Under the pieces are notes generated by a model that had not been told where the DNA came from, searched no databases, and worked only from the letters and a program-made list of their open reading frames with translations. The translations under genes were made by a program, and so were the position numbers. From Streptomyces djakartensis (GTDB lineage: Bacteria > Actinomycetota > Actinomycetes > Streptomycetales > Streptomycetaceae), in contig NZ_BMWE01000002.1 of NCBI RefSeq assembly GCF_014651075.1, positions 434,001-498,000 on the forward strand: a stretch of DNA of 64,000 nt. The letters run 5' to 3'. Each line of letters starts with the position of its first letter. Position 1 is the first letter of the stretch. Of this stretch, positions 47,164 to 56,938 are shown one piece after another.

Positions 47164-48231
47164 ATGAAGCTCAGAACCGCTCTCCGCTCCACCGCCTCAG
47201 CTCTGTCCGCACTGGCGCTGCTCACCGCCTGCGGCGGCGGGGACTCCGGCAACGCGGCCACGTCGGGCGACGAGCCTCTGGTCGGCGTCGACTACCCGCG
47301 TTCCGACACCGACTTCTGGAACTCGTACATCAAGTACACGCCGGAGTTCGCCAGGAAGCTGGGCGTCGGCCTGAGGACCACCAACTCCCAGAACGATGTC
47401 GCCAAGCTGACCGCCAACGCGCAGACTTTCATCAGCCAGGGCGTCAAGGGCCTTGCGATGGCCCCGCAGGACACCGCCGCCATCGCCCCGACGCTCGCGC
47501 AGCTGGAGGCGAAGAAGATCCCGGTCGTCACCGTCGACACCCGGCCCGACAGCGGCCGGGTCTACATGGTCGTGCGAGCCGACAACCGGGCGTACGGCGA
47601 GAAGGCCTGCCACTACCTCGGCACCAAGCTCGGCGGCAAGGGTAAGGTCGTCATGCTCCAGGGCGGCCTGGACTCCATCAACGGCCGTGACCGCACGGAG
47701 GCGTTCAACGACTGCGTGAAGAAGAACTACCCGGATGTCACGGTGTTCGGTGAGGCCACCAACTGGGACGGCGCCGTCGCCGCGCAGAAGCTCCAGACGC
47801 GGCTGACTCAGCACCCGGACATCAGGGGCGTCTACATGCAGTCCAGCTTCGCCCTGTCCGGGACGCTGCAAGTCCTCAAGCGCGAGGGGCTGTTGGTGGA
47901 CCCGAAGGACAAGAAGCATGTCTTCGTCGTCTCCAACGACGGCATCCCCGAAGAGCTCAAGTCCATCGCCGCCGGAAAGATCGACGCCACGGTCTCCCAG
48001 CCGGCCGACCTCTACGCCAAGTACGCCCTGTACTACCTCAAGGCCGCGATCGACGGAAGGACGTTCGAACCCGGCAAGACGGACCACGACAGCACGATCA
48101 TCCAGGTCCGCGACGGCCTGCTCGAGGACCAGCTCTCCGCTCCCCTGGTCACCGCTGACGGAGGTACCTACGGCGGCGTGCCCAGCGTCAAGAGCGACGA
48201 CTCGTCGCTGTGGGGCAACAACCTGGGCTGA
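47164..48231 (+). CDS. Sugar ABC transporter substrate-binding lipoprotein
   Basis: A 355-residue periplasmic-binding-protein-type lipoprotein of the ribose/xylose (type I, LacI-like) fold. The signal ends in the lipobox LLTACGGG (Cys23). Family motifs include GVDYPRSDTDFWNSYIKY, GVKGLAMAPQDTAAIAPTL, KKIPVVTVDT and KGKVVMLQGGLDSINGRDRTEAF. It captures a monosaccharide or sugar acid. GAGGAAG lies 8 nt upstream of ATG 47164. It heads an operon with a tandem ATPase, a permease and L-fuconate dehydratase, so L-fucose, L-fuconate or a related L-sugar is the likely ligand. Confidence 0.92.
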   Translation: MKLRTALRSTASALSALALLTACGGGDSGNAATSGDEPLVGVDYPRSDTDFWNSYIKYTPEFARKLGVGLRTTNSQNDVAKLTANAQTFISQGVKGLAMAPQDTAAIAPTLAQLEAKKIPVVTVDTRPDSGRVYMVVRADNRAYGEKACHYLGTKLGGKGKVVMLQGGLDSINGRDRTEAFNDCVKKNYPDVTVFGEATNWDGAVAAQKLQTRLTQHPDIRGVYMQSSFALSGTLQVLKREGLLVDPKDKKHVFVVSNDGIPEELKSIAAGKIDATVSQPADLYAKYALYYLKAAIDGRTFEPGKTDHDSTIIQVRDGLLEDQLSAPLVTADGGTYGGVPSVKSDDSSLWGNNLG

Positions 48232-48277
48232 TCCCCGGCCCGGGCAGGTAACGGCTCACGATGATTGGGCGGTTGAG

Positions 48278-49843
48278 ATGAGCGATGGGGAGCGGACAGT
48301 CACTCCCGAGCCCGCCCCGGCGGACGACGGACGGGCTCCCTCGGGTACGCCCGTCGTCGAGGCGACGGGCCTGGTCAAACGATTCGGTCCGACGGTGGCT
48401 CTGAACGGCGCCCGCATCACCATCAGGCCCGGCGAGACCCACGCGCTCGTCGGCCGCAACGGGGCCGGCAAGTCGACCCTGGTGTCGGTCCTCACCGGCC
48501 TCCAGGCCCCGGACGAGGGAACGGTGACCTTCGGGGGCAGCCCCGCACCACGACTGGCGGACCGCGACGCCTGGCGGGAGCGCGTGGCCTGCGTCTACCA
48601 GAAGTCGACGATCATCCCCACGCTGACCGTCGCCGAGAACCTCTTCCTGAACCGGCACGACCACGGCCGCGGCCGGCTCATCAGCTGGCCCGCGGTACGC
48701 CGGCGGGCGCAGGAGCTGCTGTCGGCCTGGTCGGTGGACGTCGATCCGCAGACCCCCGCGGGGGAACTGAGCGTGGAGCAGAGGCAGTTCGTCGAGATCG
48801 CCAGAGCGCTGTCCTTCGGCGCCCGGTTCATCATCCTCGACGAACCCACCGCCCAGCTCGACGGGTCGGCCATCAACCGCCTCTTCGACCGCATCCGCGG
48901 CCTGCAGCGCCAGGGCGTCACCTTTCTGTTCATCAGCCACCACCTCCAGGAGGTCTACGAGATCTGCGACATGGTGACGGTGTTCCGTGACGCCCGGCAC
49001 ATCGTGACCGCCCCGGTCGCGGAACTGCCCCGCACCGAACTGGTCGCCGCGATGACCGGCGAGGCGGCGGCCGACCGGCTGCGGGCGCGGCCGAGCACCC
49101 TGGACCGCACCGCCACGCCCGCACTGTCCGTGCGGGCACTGGGCGGTGACGGCACCTACGGTGATGTCACCTTCCAGGTGGGCGCCGGGGAGATCGTCGG
49201 ACTGGCGGGTGCCGCGGGCAGCGGTCGCACCGAGGTCGCCGAGACCGTCGTAGGGCTGCGGACGGCAGCGGCGGGCGAGGTGAGGATCGCCGGGCGGCGG
49301 CCCCGGCCGGGCAGCGTGCCCGCCGCGCTCGCCGCCGGCGCCGGGTTCGTCCCGCAGGACCGGCACCACCAGGGACTCGTGCCCGAGATGTCGGTCGCGG
49401 ACAACACCACGCTGTCCGTTCCCCGCAGGCTCGGCAGAAACGGATTCCTGAGCCGGGACCGACGGGACCGGCTCGCCGGCAGCATGATCGAGAAGCTGGC
49501 GATCAAGACACCGGGGCCCGGACTGCCCGTCTCCGCTCTGTCGGGCGGCAACCAGCAGAAGGTCGTCATGGCCCGCGCCCTCGCCGACGACCCGAAACTG
49601 CTGGTACTGATCAACCCGACCGCGGGCGTGGACGTGCGCTCCAAGGAGTTCCTCCTCGGCAAGGTCGAGGAGACCGCACGGACCGGCGCCGGAGTGCTCA
49701 TCGCCTCCGACGAACTCGACGACCTGCGCATGTGCGACCGGGTCCTGGTGATGTTCCAGGGCCGTGTGACATCGGAGATCGCCCGCGGCTGGCACGACCA
49801 CGACCTCGTGGCCGCGATGGAAGGAGTGGACCTCCATGCCTGA
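48278..49843 (+). CDS. Sugar ABC transporter ATP-binding protein (two ABC domains, RbsA/XylG type)
   Basis: A 521-residue tandem ABC ATPase. The first domain has canonical Walker A GRNGAGKST, Walker B FIILDEPTAQLDG and the switch region LFISHHLQEV. The second has the degenerate Walker A GAAGSGRTE with signature ALSGGNQQKVVMARAL and INPTAGVDVRSKEF, as in RbsA-like proteins. The start is ATG 48278 with only a weak ribosome binding site, 46 nt after the binding-protein stop. The 3' end overlaps the permease gene by 8 nt, so they are coupled. Confidence 0.92.
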   Translation: MSDGERTVTPEPAPADDGRAPSGTPVVEATGLVKRFGPTVALNGARITIRPGETHALVGRNGAGKSTLVSVLTGLQAPDEGTVTFGGSPAPRLADRDAWRERVACVYQKSTIIPTLTVAENLFLNRHDHGRGRLISWPAVRRRAQELLSAWSVDVDPQTPAGELSVEQRQFVEIARALSFGARFIILDEPTAQLDGSAINRLFDRIRGLQRQGVTFLFISHHLQEVYEICDMVTVFRDARHIVTAPVAELPRTELVAAMTGEAAADRLRARPSTLDRTATPALSVRALGGDGTYGDVTFQVGAGEIVGLAGAAGSGRTEVAETVVGLRTAAAGEVRIAGRRPRPGSVPAALAAGAGFVPQDRHHQGLVPEMSVADNTTLSVPRRLGRNGFLSRDRRDRLAGSMIEKLAIKTPGPGLPVSALSGGNQQKVVMARALADDPKLLVLINPTAGVDVRSKEFLLGKVEETARTGAGVLIASDELDDLRMCDRVLVMFQGRVTSEIARGWHDHDLVAAMEGVDLHA

Positions 49844-50876
49844 AACCGTGGTCACGGACGCGACCGCCAAGGCCGTGGCACCCCGGCCCAAGCGCACCGC
49901 GCTGCTCGGCGGCCGCATACCCCTGGCCCGCCTGCGCGACCTCGCCCTCGTCCCCGCGATCGTCGTCATCGCGATCGTCGGGCAGCTCGTCAACCCGGTC
50001 TTCCTGCAGGCCGACAACCTCGTCAACGTCCTCCAGACGATGTCCGAGATCGCCCTGCTGGTCCTCGCCCAGGCGATGGTCCTGATCGTGAAGAAGATGG
50101 ACCTGTCGCTGGAGTCCACCATGGGCCTCGCGCCCGGCGTGGCAGCCTGGCTGGTGGTGCCGACCGGCGCCGGACACGGCCTCGGGCTGCTCCCCGGCGC
50201 CTGGGCCATCCCCGTCACCCTCGCCGTGGGCGCGCTCGTCGGCGTGGTCAACGCCCTGCTCATCATCCGCTTCGGGCTCAACGGCTTCATCGTCACCCTC
50301 GGCATGCTGATCGTTCTGCGTGGTGTCCTCACCGGCATCTCCGGGGGCCAGACCTTCTTCCAGCTGCCGTCGTCGATGCTCTACCTCGGCACCGCACAGT
50401 GGTTCGGGATGCCCGCGTCCATCTGGATCTGCCTGGCGCTGTTCGCCGTCGCGATCGTGGTCCTCGGCTGGACCAGCTTCGGCCGGTCGCTGTACGCCAT
50501 CGGCGGCAACGTCGACGCGGCGAAGGCGGCGGGCATCCGCACCGACCGGGTGCTGTGGATCGTCATCGTCACCGGCAGCGTGCTCGCCGCGCTCGCCGGG
50601 CTGATGCTCTCCGGACGCCTGGCCTCCGTCGCGTCCGCGCAGGGCAACGGCTACATCTTCACCGTCTTCGCGGCCGCCGTCATCGGCGGGATCAGCCTGG
50701 GCGGCGGCAAGGGCACCATGTTCGGCGCGTTCTGCGGCATCCTGCTGCTCTTCGTGATCCAGAACGTACTCACGCTGGCGGGCGTCCCCGCTCAGTGGAT
50801 CGGCGCTCTCAACGGCCTGATCATCCTGGTCGCCCTCGCCATCTCCCGCATCACCGGCGGCAAGGTCCAGGAGTGA
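49836..50876 (+). CDS. Sugar ABC transporter permease (RbsC type)
   Basis: A 346-residue inner-membrane permease with about eight to ten hydrophobic segments. Typical BPD_transp_2 family motifs are [65 protein letters not shown] and [21 protein letters not shown]. It would work as a homodimer with the tandem ATPase encoded just upstream. An 11-bp hairpin follows the stop and precedes the dehydratase gene. Confidence 0.92.
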   Translation: MPETVVTDATAKAVAPRPKRTALLGGRIPLARLRDLALVPAIVVIAIVGQLVNPVFLQADNLVNVLQTMSEIALLVLAQAMVLIVKKMDLSLESTMGLAPGVAAWLVVPTGAGHGLGLLPGAWAIPVTLAVGALVGVVNALLIIRFGLNGFIVTLGMLIVLRGVLTGISGGQTFFQLPSSMLYLGTAQWFGMPASIWICLALFAVAIVVLGWTSFGRSLYAIGGNVDAAKAAGIRTDRVLWIVIVTGSVLAALAGLMLSGRLASVASAQGNGYIFTVFAAAVIGGISLGGGKGTMFGAFCGILLLFVIQNVLTLAGVPAQWIGALNGLIILVALAISRITGGKVQE

Positions 50877-50877
50877 C

Positions 50878-50903
50878 CCGGGCGGCCGTCGCCGGCCGCC
50901 CGG
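50878..50903 (+). terminator. Intra-operon hairpin between permease and dehydratase genes
   Basis: CCGGGCGGCCG (50878-50888) and CGGCCGCCCGG (50893-50903) form a perfect 11-bp stem with a TCGC tetraloop, 2 nt after the permease stop. It may terminate part of the transcripts or protect the upstream mRNA, giving more importer than enzyme. Confidence 0.65.
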
Positions 50904-50971
50904 CCTCCGCCGCGTCCACGTCTCGTCGCGAGGGGACCGATGCCCCCTTGCCGCTCACAGGAGTTGCCGCC

Positions 50972-52297
50972 ATGTCCTCCACCGTGCCCGCAGACGCCCG
51001 CATCACCGCCCTGGACGTCCTGGACGTGCGGTTCCCCACCTCCGAACACCTCGACGGCTCGGACGCCATGAACCCCGAGCCCGACTACTCCGCGGCCTAC
51101 GTGGTCCTGCGCACCGACGCGGGCGACGGGCTGGAGGGCCATGCCCTGGCCTTCACCACCGGCCGCGGCAACGATGTCCAGGCCGCCGCCATCGCGGCCC
51201 TCGCCCCACACGTGGTGGGCCTGTCCGTCGAAGAAGTCTGCGGTGATCTCGGCGCGTTCTCCCGCTCACTGGTCCACGATCCGCAACTGCGCTGGCTGGG
51301 CCCGGAGAAGGGCGCCATCCACATGGCCACCGGAGCCGTCGTGAACGCCGCCTGGGATCTGGCCGCCAAGCGGGCCGGCAAGCCCGTGTGGCGTTTCCTC
51401 GGCGAGATGTCGCCGGAGGACCTGGTCGCGCAGGTCGACTTCCGCTGGCTGTCCGACGCCCTCACCCCCGAGGAGGCCCTGGAGATCCTGCGTCGCGCCG
51501 AGCCCGGCCGCGAGCAGCGCATCGGCCGCCTGCTCGACCGGGGCTACCCCGCCTACACCACCACCCCCGGCTGGCTCGGCTACTCCGACGAGAAGCTGGC
51601 CCGTCTCGCCCGTGAAGCCGTCGCCGACGGCTTCACCCAGATCAAGCTGAAGGTCGGCGCGGACCTCCAGGACGACGTACGGCGCATGCGCACCGCCCGC
51701 GAGACTGTCGGGGACGGCATCCGCATCGCGGTGGACGCCAACCAGAGATGGGACGTCCAGGCGGCGATCGACTGGATGCGCGCCCTGGCCCCCTTCGCCC
51801 CGTACTGGATCGAGGAGCCCACCTCCCCCGACGACATCCTCGGCCACGCCGCCGTCCGCCGGGCCGTTGCCCCGATCAAGGTCGCCACCGGCGAGCACAT
51901 CGCCAACCGGGTCGTCTTCAAGCAGCTCCTCCAGGCCGGCGCGGTCGACATCGTGCAGATCGACTCCGCGCGGGTCGGCGGCGTCAACGAGAACATCGCG
52001 ATCCTGCTGCTCGCCGCGAAGTTCGCGGTGCCGGTCTGCCCGCACGCCGGCGGGGTCGGCCTGTGCGAGATGGTCCAGCACCTGTCGATGTTCGACTACG
52101 CCGCGGTCTCCGGCACGACCGAGGACCGCGTCATCGAGTACGTCGACCACCTGCACGAGCACTTCGTCGACCCGGTGCGCATCGCCGACGGCCACTACCT
52201 GGCACCGACGCTGCCCGGACTGAGCGCACAGATGCACCCCGAATCCCTCAAGGAGTACGCCTATCCCGGCGGGCCCGTCTGGACGTCCCGTGTCTGA
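50972..52297 (+). CDS. L-fuconate dehydratase (enolase superfamily)
   Basis: A 441-residue mandelate-racemase-subgroup enolase. The barrel motifs are IKLKVG (KxK base), VDANQRW (first metal Asp), [10 protein letters not shown] (second metal Glu), ATGEHIANR (third Glu) and [15 protein letters not shown] (catalytic His). The N-terminal cap has [26 protein letters not shown], and the whole fits the L-fuconate dehydratase group (FucD, human ENOSF1). It dehydrates L-fuconate to 2-keto-3-deoxy-L-fuconate. ATG 50972 has CAGGAG upstream. Its location behind a sugar importer suggests imported L-fucose or L-fuconate is degraded by the non-phosphorylative route, though the dehydrogenase, lactonase and later enzymes are not in this window. 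Confidence 0.88.
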   Translation: MSSTVPADARITALDVLDVRFPTSEHLDGSDAMNPEPDYSAAYVVLRTDAGDGLEGHALAFTTGRGNDVQAAAIAALAPHVVGLSVEEVCGDLGAFSRSLVHDPQLRWLGPEKGAIHMATGAVVNAAWDLAAKRAGKPVWRFLGEMSPEDLVAQVDFRWLSDALTPEEALEILRRAEPGREQRIGRLLDRGYPAYTTTPGWLGYSDEKLARLAREAVADGFTQIKLKVGADLQDDVRRMRTARETVGDGIRIAVDANQRWDVQAAIDWMRALAPFAPYWIEEPTSPDDILGHAAVRRAVAPIKVATGEHIANRVVFKQLLQAGAVDIVQIDSARVGGVNENIAILLLAAKFAVPVCPHAGGVGLCEMVQHLSMFDYAAVSGTTEDRVIEYVDHLHEHFVDPVRIADGHYLAPTLPGLSAQMHPESLKEYAYPGGPVWTSRV

Positions 52298-52380
52298 CGT
52301 CCGGGCCCGTGGACGTCCGCACGTGGCCCAGTCCTTCGTGCTGAACCACGCAGTCACTCTCCCTCACCGGAAGGTTCAAG

Positions 52381-54687
52381 ATGTCTTCCTCCGTCAGCAG
52401 ACGGCGCCTGCTCCAATTGGCCGGGGCCACCGCCGCCGGCTCCGTCACCGGATCCCTCGTCGGCGCGTCCGACGCCCACGCGGCCGTCCCTCCCGCGAGA
52501 GCCGACATCGGGGTCTCCGCACACCCCTTCGCACTCGGCCAGGTCCGGCTCACCGCGAGCCGCTGGCTGGACAACCAGAACCGTACGCGGAACTACCTGC
52601 GTTTCGTCGACGTCGACCGGCTGCTGTACAACTTCCGCGCCAACCACCGGCTGTCCACCAACGGGGCGGCCGCAAACGGCGGTTGGGACGCCCCCGCCTT
52701 TCCCTTCCGCACCCATGTGCAAGGACACTTCCTCACGGCATGGGCGCAGCTGTACGCCGTGACCGGGGACACCACCTGCCGGGACAAGGCAACCCACATG
52801 GTCGCGGAGTTGGCCAAGTGCCAGGCCAACAACGGCGCCGCCGGTTTCAGCACCGGGTACCTCTCCGGCTATCCCGAGTCCGACTTCACCGCTCTCGAGC
52901 AGCGGACCCTGAACAACGGGAACGTGCCGTACTACACCATCCACAAGACCCTTGCCGGCCTGCTGGACGTGTGGCGCCACATCGGCAGCACACAGGCCCG
53001 GGACGTGCTGCTCGCCCTGGCGGGATGGGTCGACCGGCGCACCGGCCGGCTGAGCGGCCAGCAGATGCAGGCGATGCTGCAGACGGAGTTCGGCGGCATG
53101 AACGCCGTGCTGACCGACATCCACCAGCAGACGGGCGACGCGCGGTGGCTCGCCGTCGCCCGGAGGTTCGACCACGCCGCGGTGTTCGACCCGCTGGCGT
53201 CCGGCCAGGACCGGCTCAGCGGACTGCACGCCAACACACAGGTGCCCAAGTGGATCGGGGCCGCCCGGGAGTACAAGGCCACCGGTACCACTCGGTACCG
53301 GGACATCGCCACGAATGCCTGGAACATCTGCGTCGACTCGCACACCTATGCCATCGGCGGCAACAGCCAGGCGGAGCACTTCCGCGCCCCGAACGCCATC
53401 GCCGGCTACCTGAACAAGGACACGTGCGAAAGCTGCAACACCTTCAACATGCTCATCCTCACCAGGGAACTGTTCGCGCTGGACCCGGACCGCGCCGCGC
53501 TGTTCGACTACTACGAGCGGGCATGGCTGAACCAGATGATCGGCCAGCAGAACCCGGCGAGCGACCACGGCCACGTCACCTACTTCACGCCCCTCAACCC
53601 GGGAGGCCGGCGCGGTGTGGGCCCCGCTTGGGGCGGCGGCACCTGGAGCACCGACTACGACTCCTTCTGGTGCTGCCAGGGCACCGGCCTGGAGATGCAC
53701 ACCAGGCTGATGGACTCCATCTACTACCGCAGTGACGACACCCTGATCGTGAACCTGTTCGTGCCCTCGGTGCTCAACTGGCAGGAGCGCGGGATCACCG
53801 TCACCCAGACCACGACGTACCCCGTCAGCGACACCACGACCCTGCAGGTCACCGGCAACGTCAGTGGAACCTGGGCGATGCGCGTCCGCGTCCCCGGCTG
53901 GACCTCCGGGGCCACCATCAGCGTCAACGGCACGCAACAGGACATCACCACCACGCCCGGCGGCTACGCCACCCTGACCCGCTCCTGGACCTCCGGCGAC
54001 ACGGTCACCGTCCGCCTGCCCATGCGGGTCACCATGCGAGCGGCCAACGACAACCCGAACGTCGCGGCGATCACCTACGGCCCGGTGGTCCTGTCCGGCA
54101 ACTACGGCGACTCGGCGCTCAGCTCCCTGCCGTCGCTGGACACCTCCTCGATCGCACGGACCAGCGGCGGTTCGCTCGCCTTCACCGCCACAGCCAACGG
54201 CTCCACCGTCGGCCTGGGCCCCTTCCACGACGCGCACGGCCACAACTACACCGTCTACTGGAACACCGGTAGCACCGTCCGTCTCGCCAACGCGGGCAGC
54301 GGTCTCGTGCTGGGCATCCAGAACATGTCCACGGCCGACGGTGGCCGCGCTCTGCAGTGGCACGACTCGGGCACCGCCGACCACAACTGGGAAATGATCA
54401 CCGACGGAAACGCGGTCCGCTTCCGCAACGCCCACAGCGGCAAGGTGCTCGGCGTCCTGGACATGTCGAAGGCAGACGGCGCGACCGTCCTGCAGTGGTC
54501 GGACAACGGCACCGCCGACCACAGATGGACGCTGCTCGACCAGCGAGACGGGACCTACAAGATCCGCAACGAGCACAGCGGCAAGTTGCTCGCCCTCGCG
54601 AACAACTCCACCGCTGTGGGGGCGTTCGCGGTCCAGGACTCGGACGACGGCACTGCGGACAACCGGTGGCGCATCGTGAGGAACTGA
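52381..54687 (+). CDS. Secreted GH127-type beta-L-arabinofuranosidase with ricin-type lectin domain
   Basis: A 768-residue exported DUF1680/GH127-like glycosidase. It has a Tat signal (VSRRRLLQLAGATAAG) ending in AHAAVP. The zinc-dependent catalytic residues of Bifidobacterium HypBA1 (Glu338, Cys340, Cys417, Cys418) have equivalents at Glu350 and Cys352 in ESCNTFNML and Cys431-Cys432 in FWCCQGTGLEMH. The (alpha/alpha)6 barrel is followed by beta-sandwich domains. From about residue 630 a ricin-type lectin with three repeats (SGLVLGIQNMS, SGKVLGVLDMS, SGKLLALANNS) ends the protein. It releases L-arabinofuranose or a related L-sugar from plant glycans. It lies 83 nt after the dehydratase gene and is probably part of the same island. 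Confidence 0.88.
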   Translation: MSSSVSRRRLLQLAGATAAGSVTGSLVGASDAHAAVPPARADIGVSAHPFALGQVRLTASRWLDNQNRTRNYLRFVDVDRLLYNFRANHRLSTNGAAANGGWDAPAFPFRTHVQGHFLTAWAQLYAVTGDTTCRDKATHMVAELAKCQANNGAAGFSTGYLSGYPESDFTALEQRTLNNGNVPYYTIHKTLAGLLDVWRHIGSTQARDVLLALAGWVDRRTGRLSGQQMQAMLQTEFGGMNAVLTDIHQQTGDARWLAVARRFDHAAVFDPLASGQDRLSGLHANTQVPKWIGAAREYKATGTTRYRDIATNAWNICVDSHTYAIGGNSQAEHFRAPNAIAGYLNKDTCESCNTFNMLILTRELFALDPDRAALFDYYERAWLNQMIGQQNPASDHGHVTYFTPLNPGGRRGVGPAWGGGTWSTDYDSFWCCQGTGLEMHTRLMDSIYYRSDDTLIVNLFVPSVLNWQERGITVTQTTTYPVSDTTTLQVTGNVSGTWAMRVRVPGWTSGATISVNGTQQDITTTPGGYATLTRSWTSGDTVTVRLPMRVTMRAANDNPNVAAITYGPVVLSGNYGDSALSSLPSLDTSSIARTSGGSLAFTATANGSTVGLGPFHDAHGHNYTVYWNTGSTVRLANAGSGLVLGIQNMSTADGGRALQWHDSGTADHNWEMITDGNAVRFRNAHSGKVLGVLDMSKADGATVLQWSDNGTADHRWTLLDQRDGTYKIRNEHSGKLLALANNSTAVGAFAVQDSDDGTADNRWRIVRN

Positions 54688-54993
54688 GCGCTGAGCCGCG
54701 CGACATGGTCAGAGCTCAGGCCCCGCCCCGGCAGGGTGTCCCGGTGACCGAGACCGAAAGCGCCGAGTGGGCGAGGACTCCGCCGCTCACCGGCTTCTGC
54801 CCGGCGCCGCGTTCGTGATCGCGGTCGTGGCGCCGGGCTGCGGCTCGCGGAGCACCGCAGCAAGGCCTGGCGATCCTCCGCGACGGCCGCCCATCCTGGT
54901 CCCAGCGCCACGCCCGACGAGATCCCGCCGACGTGGCACCACGCCCCGGACGGGCGCGTCTTCGACCGAGGAGGGCCCCAAGGCCGGCCCGGA
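54688..54993. other. Intergenic region without recognisable gene
   Basis: About 300 nt between the convergent GH127 and chrA genes. Short frames on both strands (for example minus 54787-54981) have no family similarity that I recognise. No clear terminator stem was found by eye. Confidence 0.35.
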
Positions 54994-56397
54994 TCAGCTC
55001 CCGGTCAACCCGGCCAGGGCCGCGGCGAGCCCGAGGCCGGCGCACACACCCAGGGTGCGCAGGACGCTCCAGCGCAGCCGGAAGATCAGGGCGACGGAGA
55101 CCAGCGCGATGCCGAGGGCGACGGGGCGGAAGGTGGTGAGATCCGGCAGTCCCAGGTGCAGCGGCCCGAAGGTGCGGTTGTCGACGGTGGTGAAGAGGGT
55201 GTGCTCGGCGAAGTAGAGGGCGAGGTTGGCGATGACGCCGACGACGGCCGCCGTGATGCCGCTGAGGGCAGCGGAGACATGGCGGTCGCCGCGCAACCGC
55301 TCGATGTAGGGGGCGCCCAAGAAGATGAACAGGAAGCAGGGCACGAAGGTGACCCAGGTGGTCAGCAACGCGCCGAGCAGTGCGGCCGTCCACGGGTCGA
55401 GGGAGCCCGGGTCCCGGTAGGCGCCGAGGAACGCGACGAACTGCACCACCATGATCAGCGGCCCCGGCGTGGTCTCGGCGAGCGCCAGGCCGCGCACCAT
55501 CTCGCCGGCGCTCAGCCAGCCGTACGTCTGCACGGCCTGCTGGGCGACGTAGGCGAGGACGGCGTAGGCGCCGCCGAACGTGACCAGAGCGGTGCCGGAG
55601 AAGAACAGTCCCTGTGTGGTGAAGACGCTGCCGGTGCCGGTCAGTACGGCCACGACGGCCACCGGGACGGCCCACAGCAGCAGGCCGGCCAGCAGGATGC
55701 GCGCGGTACGGCGGCGGCTCGGGCCCTCGTGGTGCAGAGCGTCGTCCGGAATCAGAGGGACCGGCCCCTCGTCGCCGGAACCGTGGGCGGCGGGCTTGAG
55801 GACGGCGGGCGCCCAACGGGCGATCAGCCATCCGGCCATCCCGGCGACGACGATCACCACCGGGAACGGCATCCGGAACAGGGCCAGCGCCGCGAAGGAG
55901 GCCACCGCGAGACCCACCAGCAGGGGGTGCGTCAGCGAACGGCGGCCGACCCGCCACACGGCCTGCGCGACGATGGCGACAACGGCCGGAGCGAGCCCGG
56001 CGAACAGCCCGGTCACCGCGGCGGTCGTACCGAGGCCGACGTACAGGGCGGACAGCGCGAGCAGCGCCACCACACCCGGCAGCACGAAGAGGGTGCCGGC
56101 AGCCAGGCCGCCCCGGGTGCCGTTGAGCAGCCAGCCGGTGTAGATCGCCAGCTGCTGGGCCTCGGGTCCGGGCAGCAGCATGCAGTAGCTGAGGGCGTGG
56201 TTGAAGCGCTGCTGGCCGATCCACCGCTTCTCCTCGACGAGCGTTCGCTGCATCACGGCGATCTGCCCGGCGGGGCCGCCGAAGGTCTGCAGCGAAATGG
56301 CGAACCAGGTCCGCAGGGCATCGCGGAACGGTATGAGATCGCCCCGGTCGGGCTCGGTCCTCGGCGGTTCGGAGGCCGGGCGGTCGGTGGCGGTCAT
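54994..56397 (-). CDS. chrA: Chromate transporter ChrA (long-chain, two CHR domains)
   Basis: A 467-residue membrane protein of the CHR superfamily made of two homologous halves. The first carries FGGPAGQIAVMQRTLVEEKRWI and LLPGPEAQQLAIYTGWLLNG; the second FGGAYAVLAYVAQQAVQTYGWL and ETTPGPLIMVVQFVAFLGAYR. These are the duplicated FGGP and PGP signatures of long-chain ChrA, which expels chromate by proton antiport. About ten to thirteen hydrophobic segments are visible. The start is ATG 56397; a longer start at 56424 is possible. No intact chrB regulator accompanies it, but a 20-residue ChrB-like remnant lies 215 nt beyond its 5' end. Confidence 0.92.
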   Translation of the reverse strand: MTATDRPASEPPRTEPDRGDLIPFRDALRTWFAISLQTFGGPAGQIAVMQRTLVEEKRWIGQQRFNHALSYCMLLPGPEAQQLAIYTGWLLNGTRGGLAAGTLFVLPGVVALLALSALYVGLGTTAAVTGLFAGLAPAVVAIVAQAVWRVGRRSLTHPLLVGLAVASFAALALFRMPFPVVIVVAGMAGWLIARWAPAVLKPAAHGSGDEGPVPLIPDDALHHEGPSRRRTARILLAGLLLWAVPVAVVAVLTGTGSVFTTQGLFFSGTALVTFGGAYAVLAYVAQQAVQTYGWLSAGEMVRGLALAETTPGPLIMVVQFVAFLGAYRDPGSLDPWTAALLGALLTTWVTFVPCFLFIFLGAPYIERLRGDRHVSAALSGITAAVVGVIANLALYFAEHTLFTTVDNRTFGPLHLGLPDLTTFRPVALGIALVSVALIFRLRWSVLRTLGVCAGLGLAAALAGLTGS

Positions 56398-56609
56398 CCG
56401 CGGAGGTCTCCGTCCAGGCGGCATCAGTGAGGCGCAACCATGGTTACCTCACGATTCCCTGAGGTGGAAGGGAGCGAGGTACCGGGGAAGATGAACAGTT
56501 CGTTGCAGCCGTCGGCAGCGGCAGAGCCGCGCCCCGCGCCGTACCCTCTGGGCGACGGGAAACCACCGCTGCCCAGGACTGCCCGCGTGACCGACCAGGA
56601 CAGCCCGGT

Positions 56610-56672
56610 CCCTGCGGTGCCCGCGCCTGGCTGATCCGCCGCTTCGTCGACCCCGACGCCGGGTTCGGCCGG
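56610..56672 (+). pseudogene. Short remnant resembling the ChrB chromate-resistance domain
   Basis: One plus-strand frame reads CGARAWLIRRFVDPDAGFGR, very close to the start of the ChrB/chromate resistance domain (RVACPWLIRRFIDPEA in family members, from memory). The similarity stops on both sides and there is no start or continuing frame. ChrB normally regulates or accompanies chrA, so this looks like the scar of a lost partner gene near chrA, on the opposite strand. Confidence 0.4.
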
Positions 56673-56881
56673 GTGCCGGCGTACTGCCAGAGTGAGGTGG
56701 ACATGAGCGCCTCGATGTCCGGGTCGCCCCCTTCGCCCGCGAGGATCGCCTTGTGCTGCCCGGGCCGCAGCCCGTGCCAGACGTGGTGCAGCAGTTCTTC
56801 GAGTAACCGGCGCGGGTCGCGGGCCTCCGGCCCGGTCAGCCCGTACCGGTCGGGCAGGGTGTGGGCGTCGCGGGCTCGCAC
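56640..56881 (-). other. ORF fragment of unknown identity, contains a TTA codon
   Basis: An ATG at 56881 opens a frame of about 80 protein-like residues (LPDRYGLTGPEARDPRRLLEELLHHVWHGL and PDIEALMSTSLWQYAGT) before turning into shadow sequence. It follows the ECM4-like gene on the same strand. It contains a TTA leucine codon, rare in Streptomyces and usually bldA-dependent. I do not recognise the family; it could be a small real gene or a truncated one. The rest of 56398-56938 shows no other gene. Confidence 0.3.
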
Positions 56882-56938
56882 CCGCTGTCCTGGCAGGTGG
56901 AGGACCAGCCGGAGGCCGGGCGTCCGCCCGTTTGCCGG

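Noticed and set aside
56444..56637. Small plus- and minus-strand ORFs next to chrA
   Set aside because: No conserved motif and no ribosome binding site apart from the ChrB-like scar and the TTA-containing fragment listed separately.
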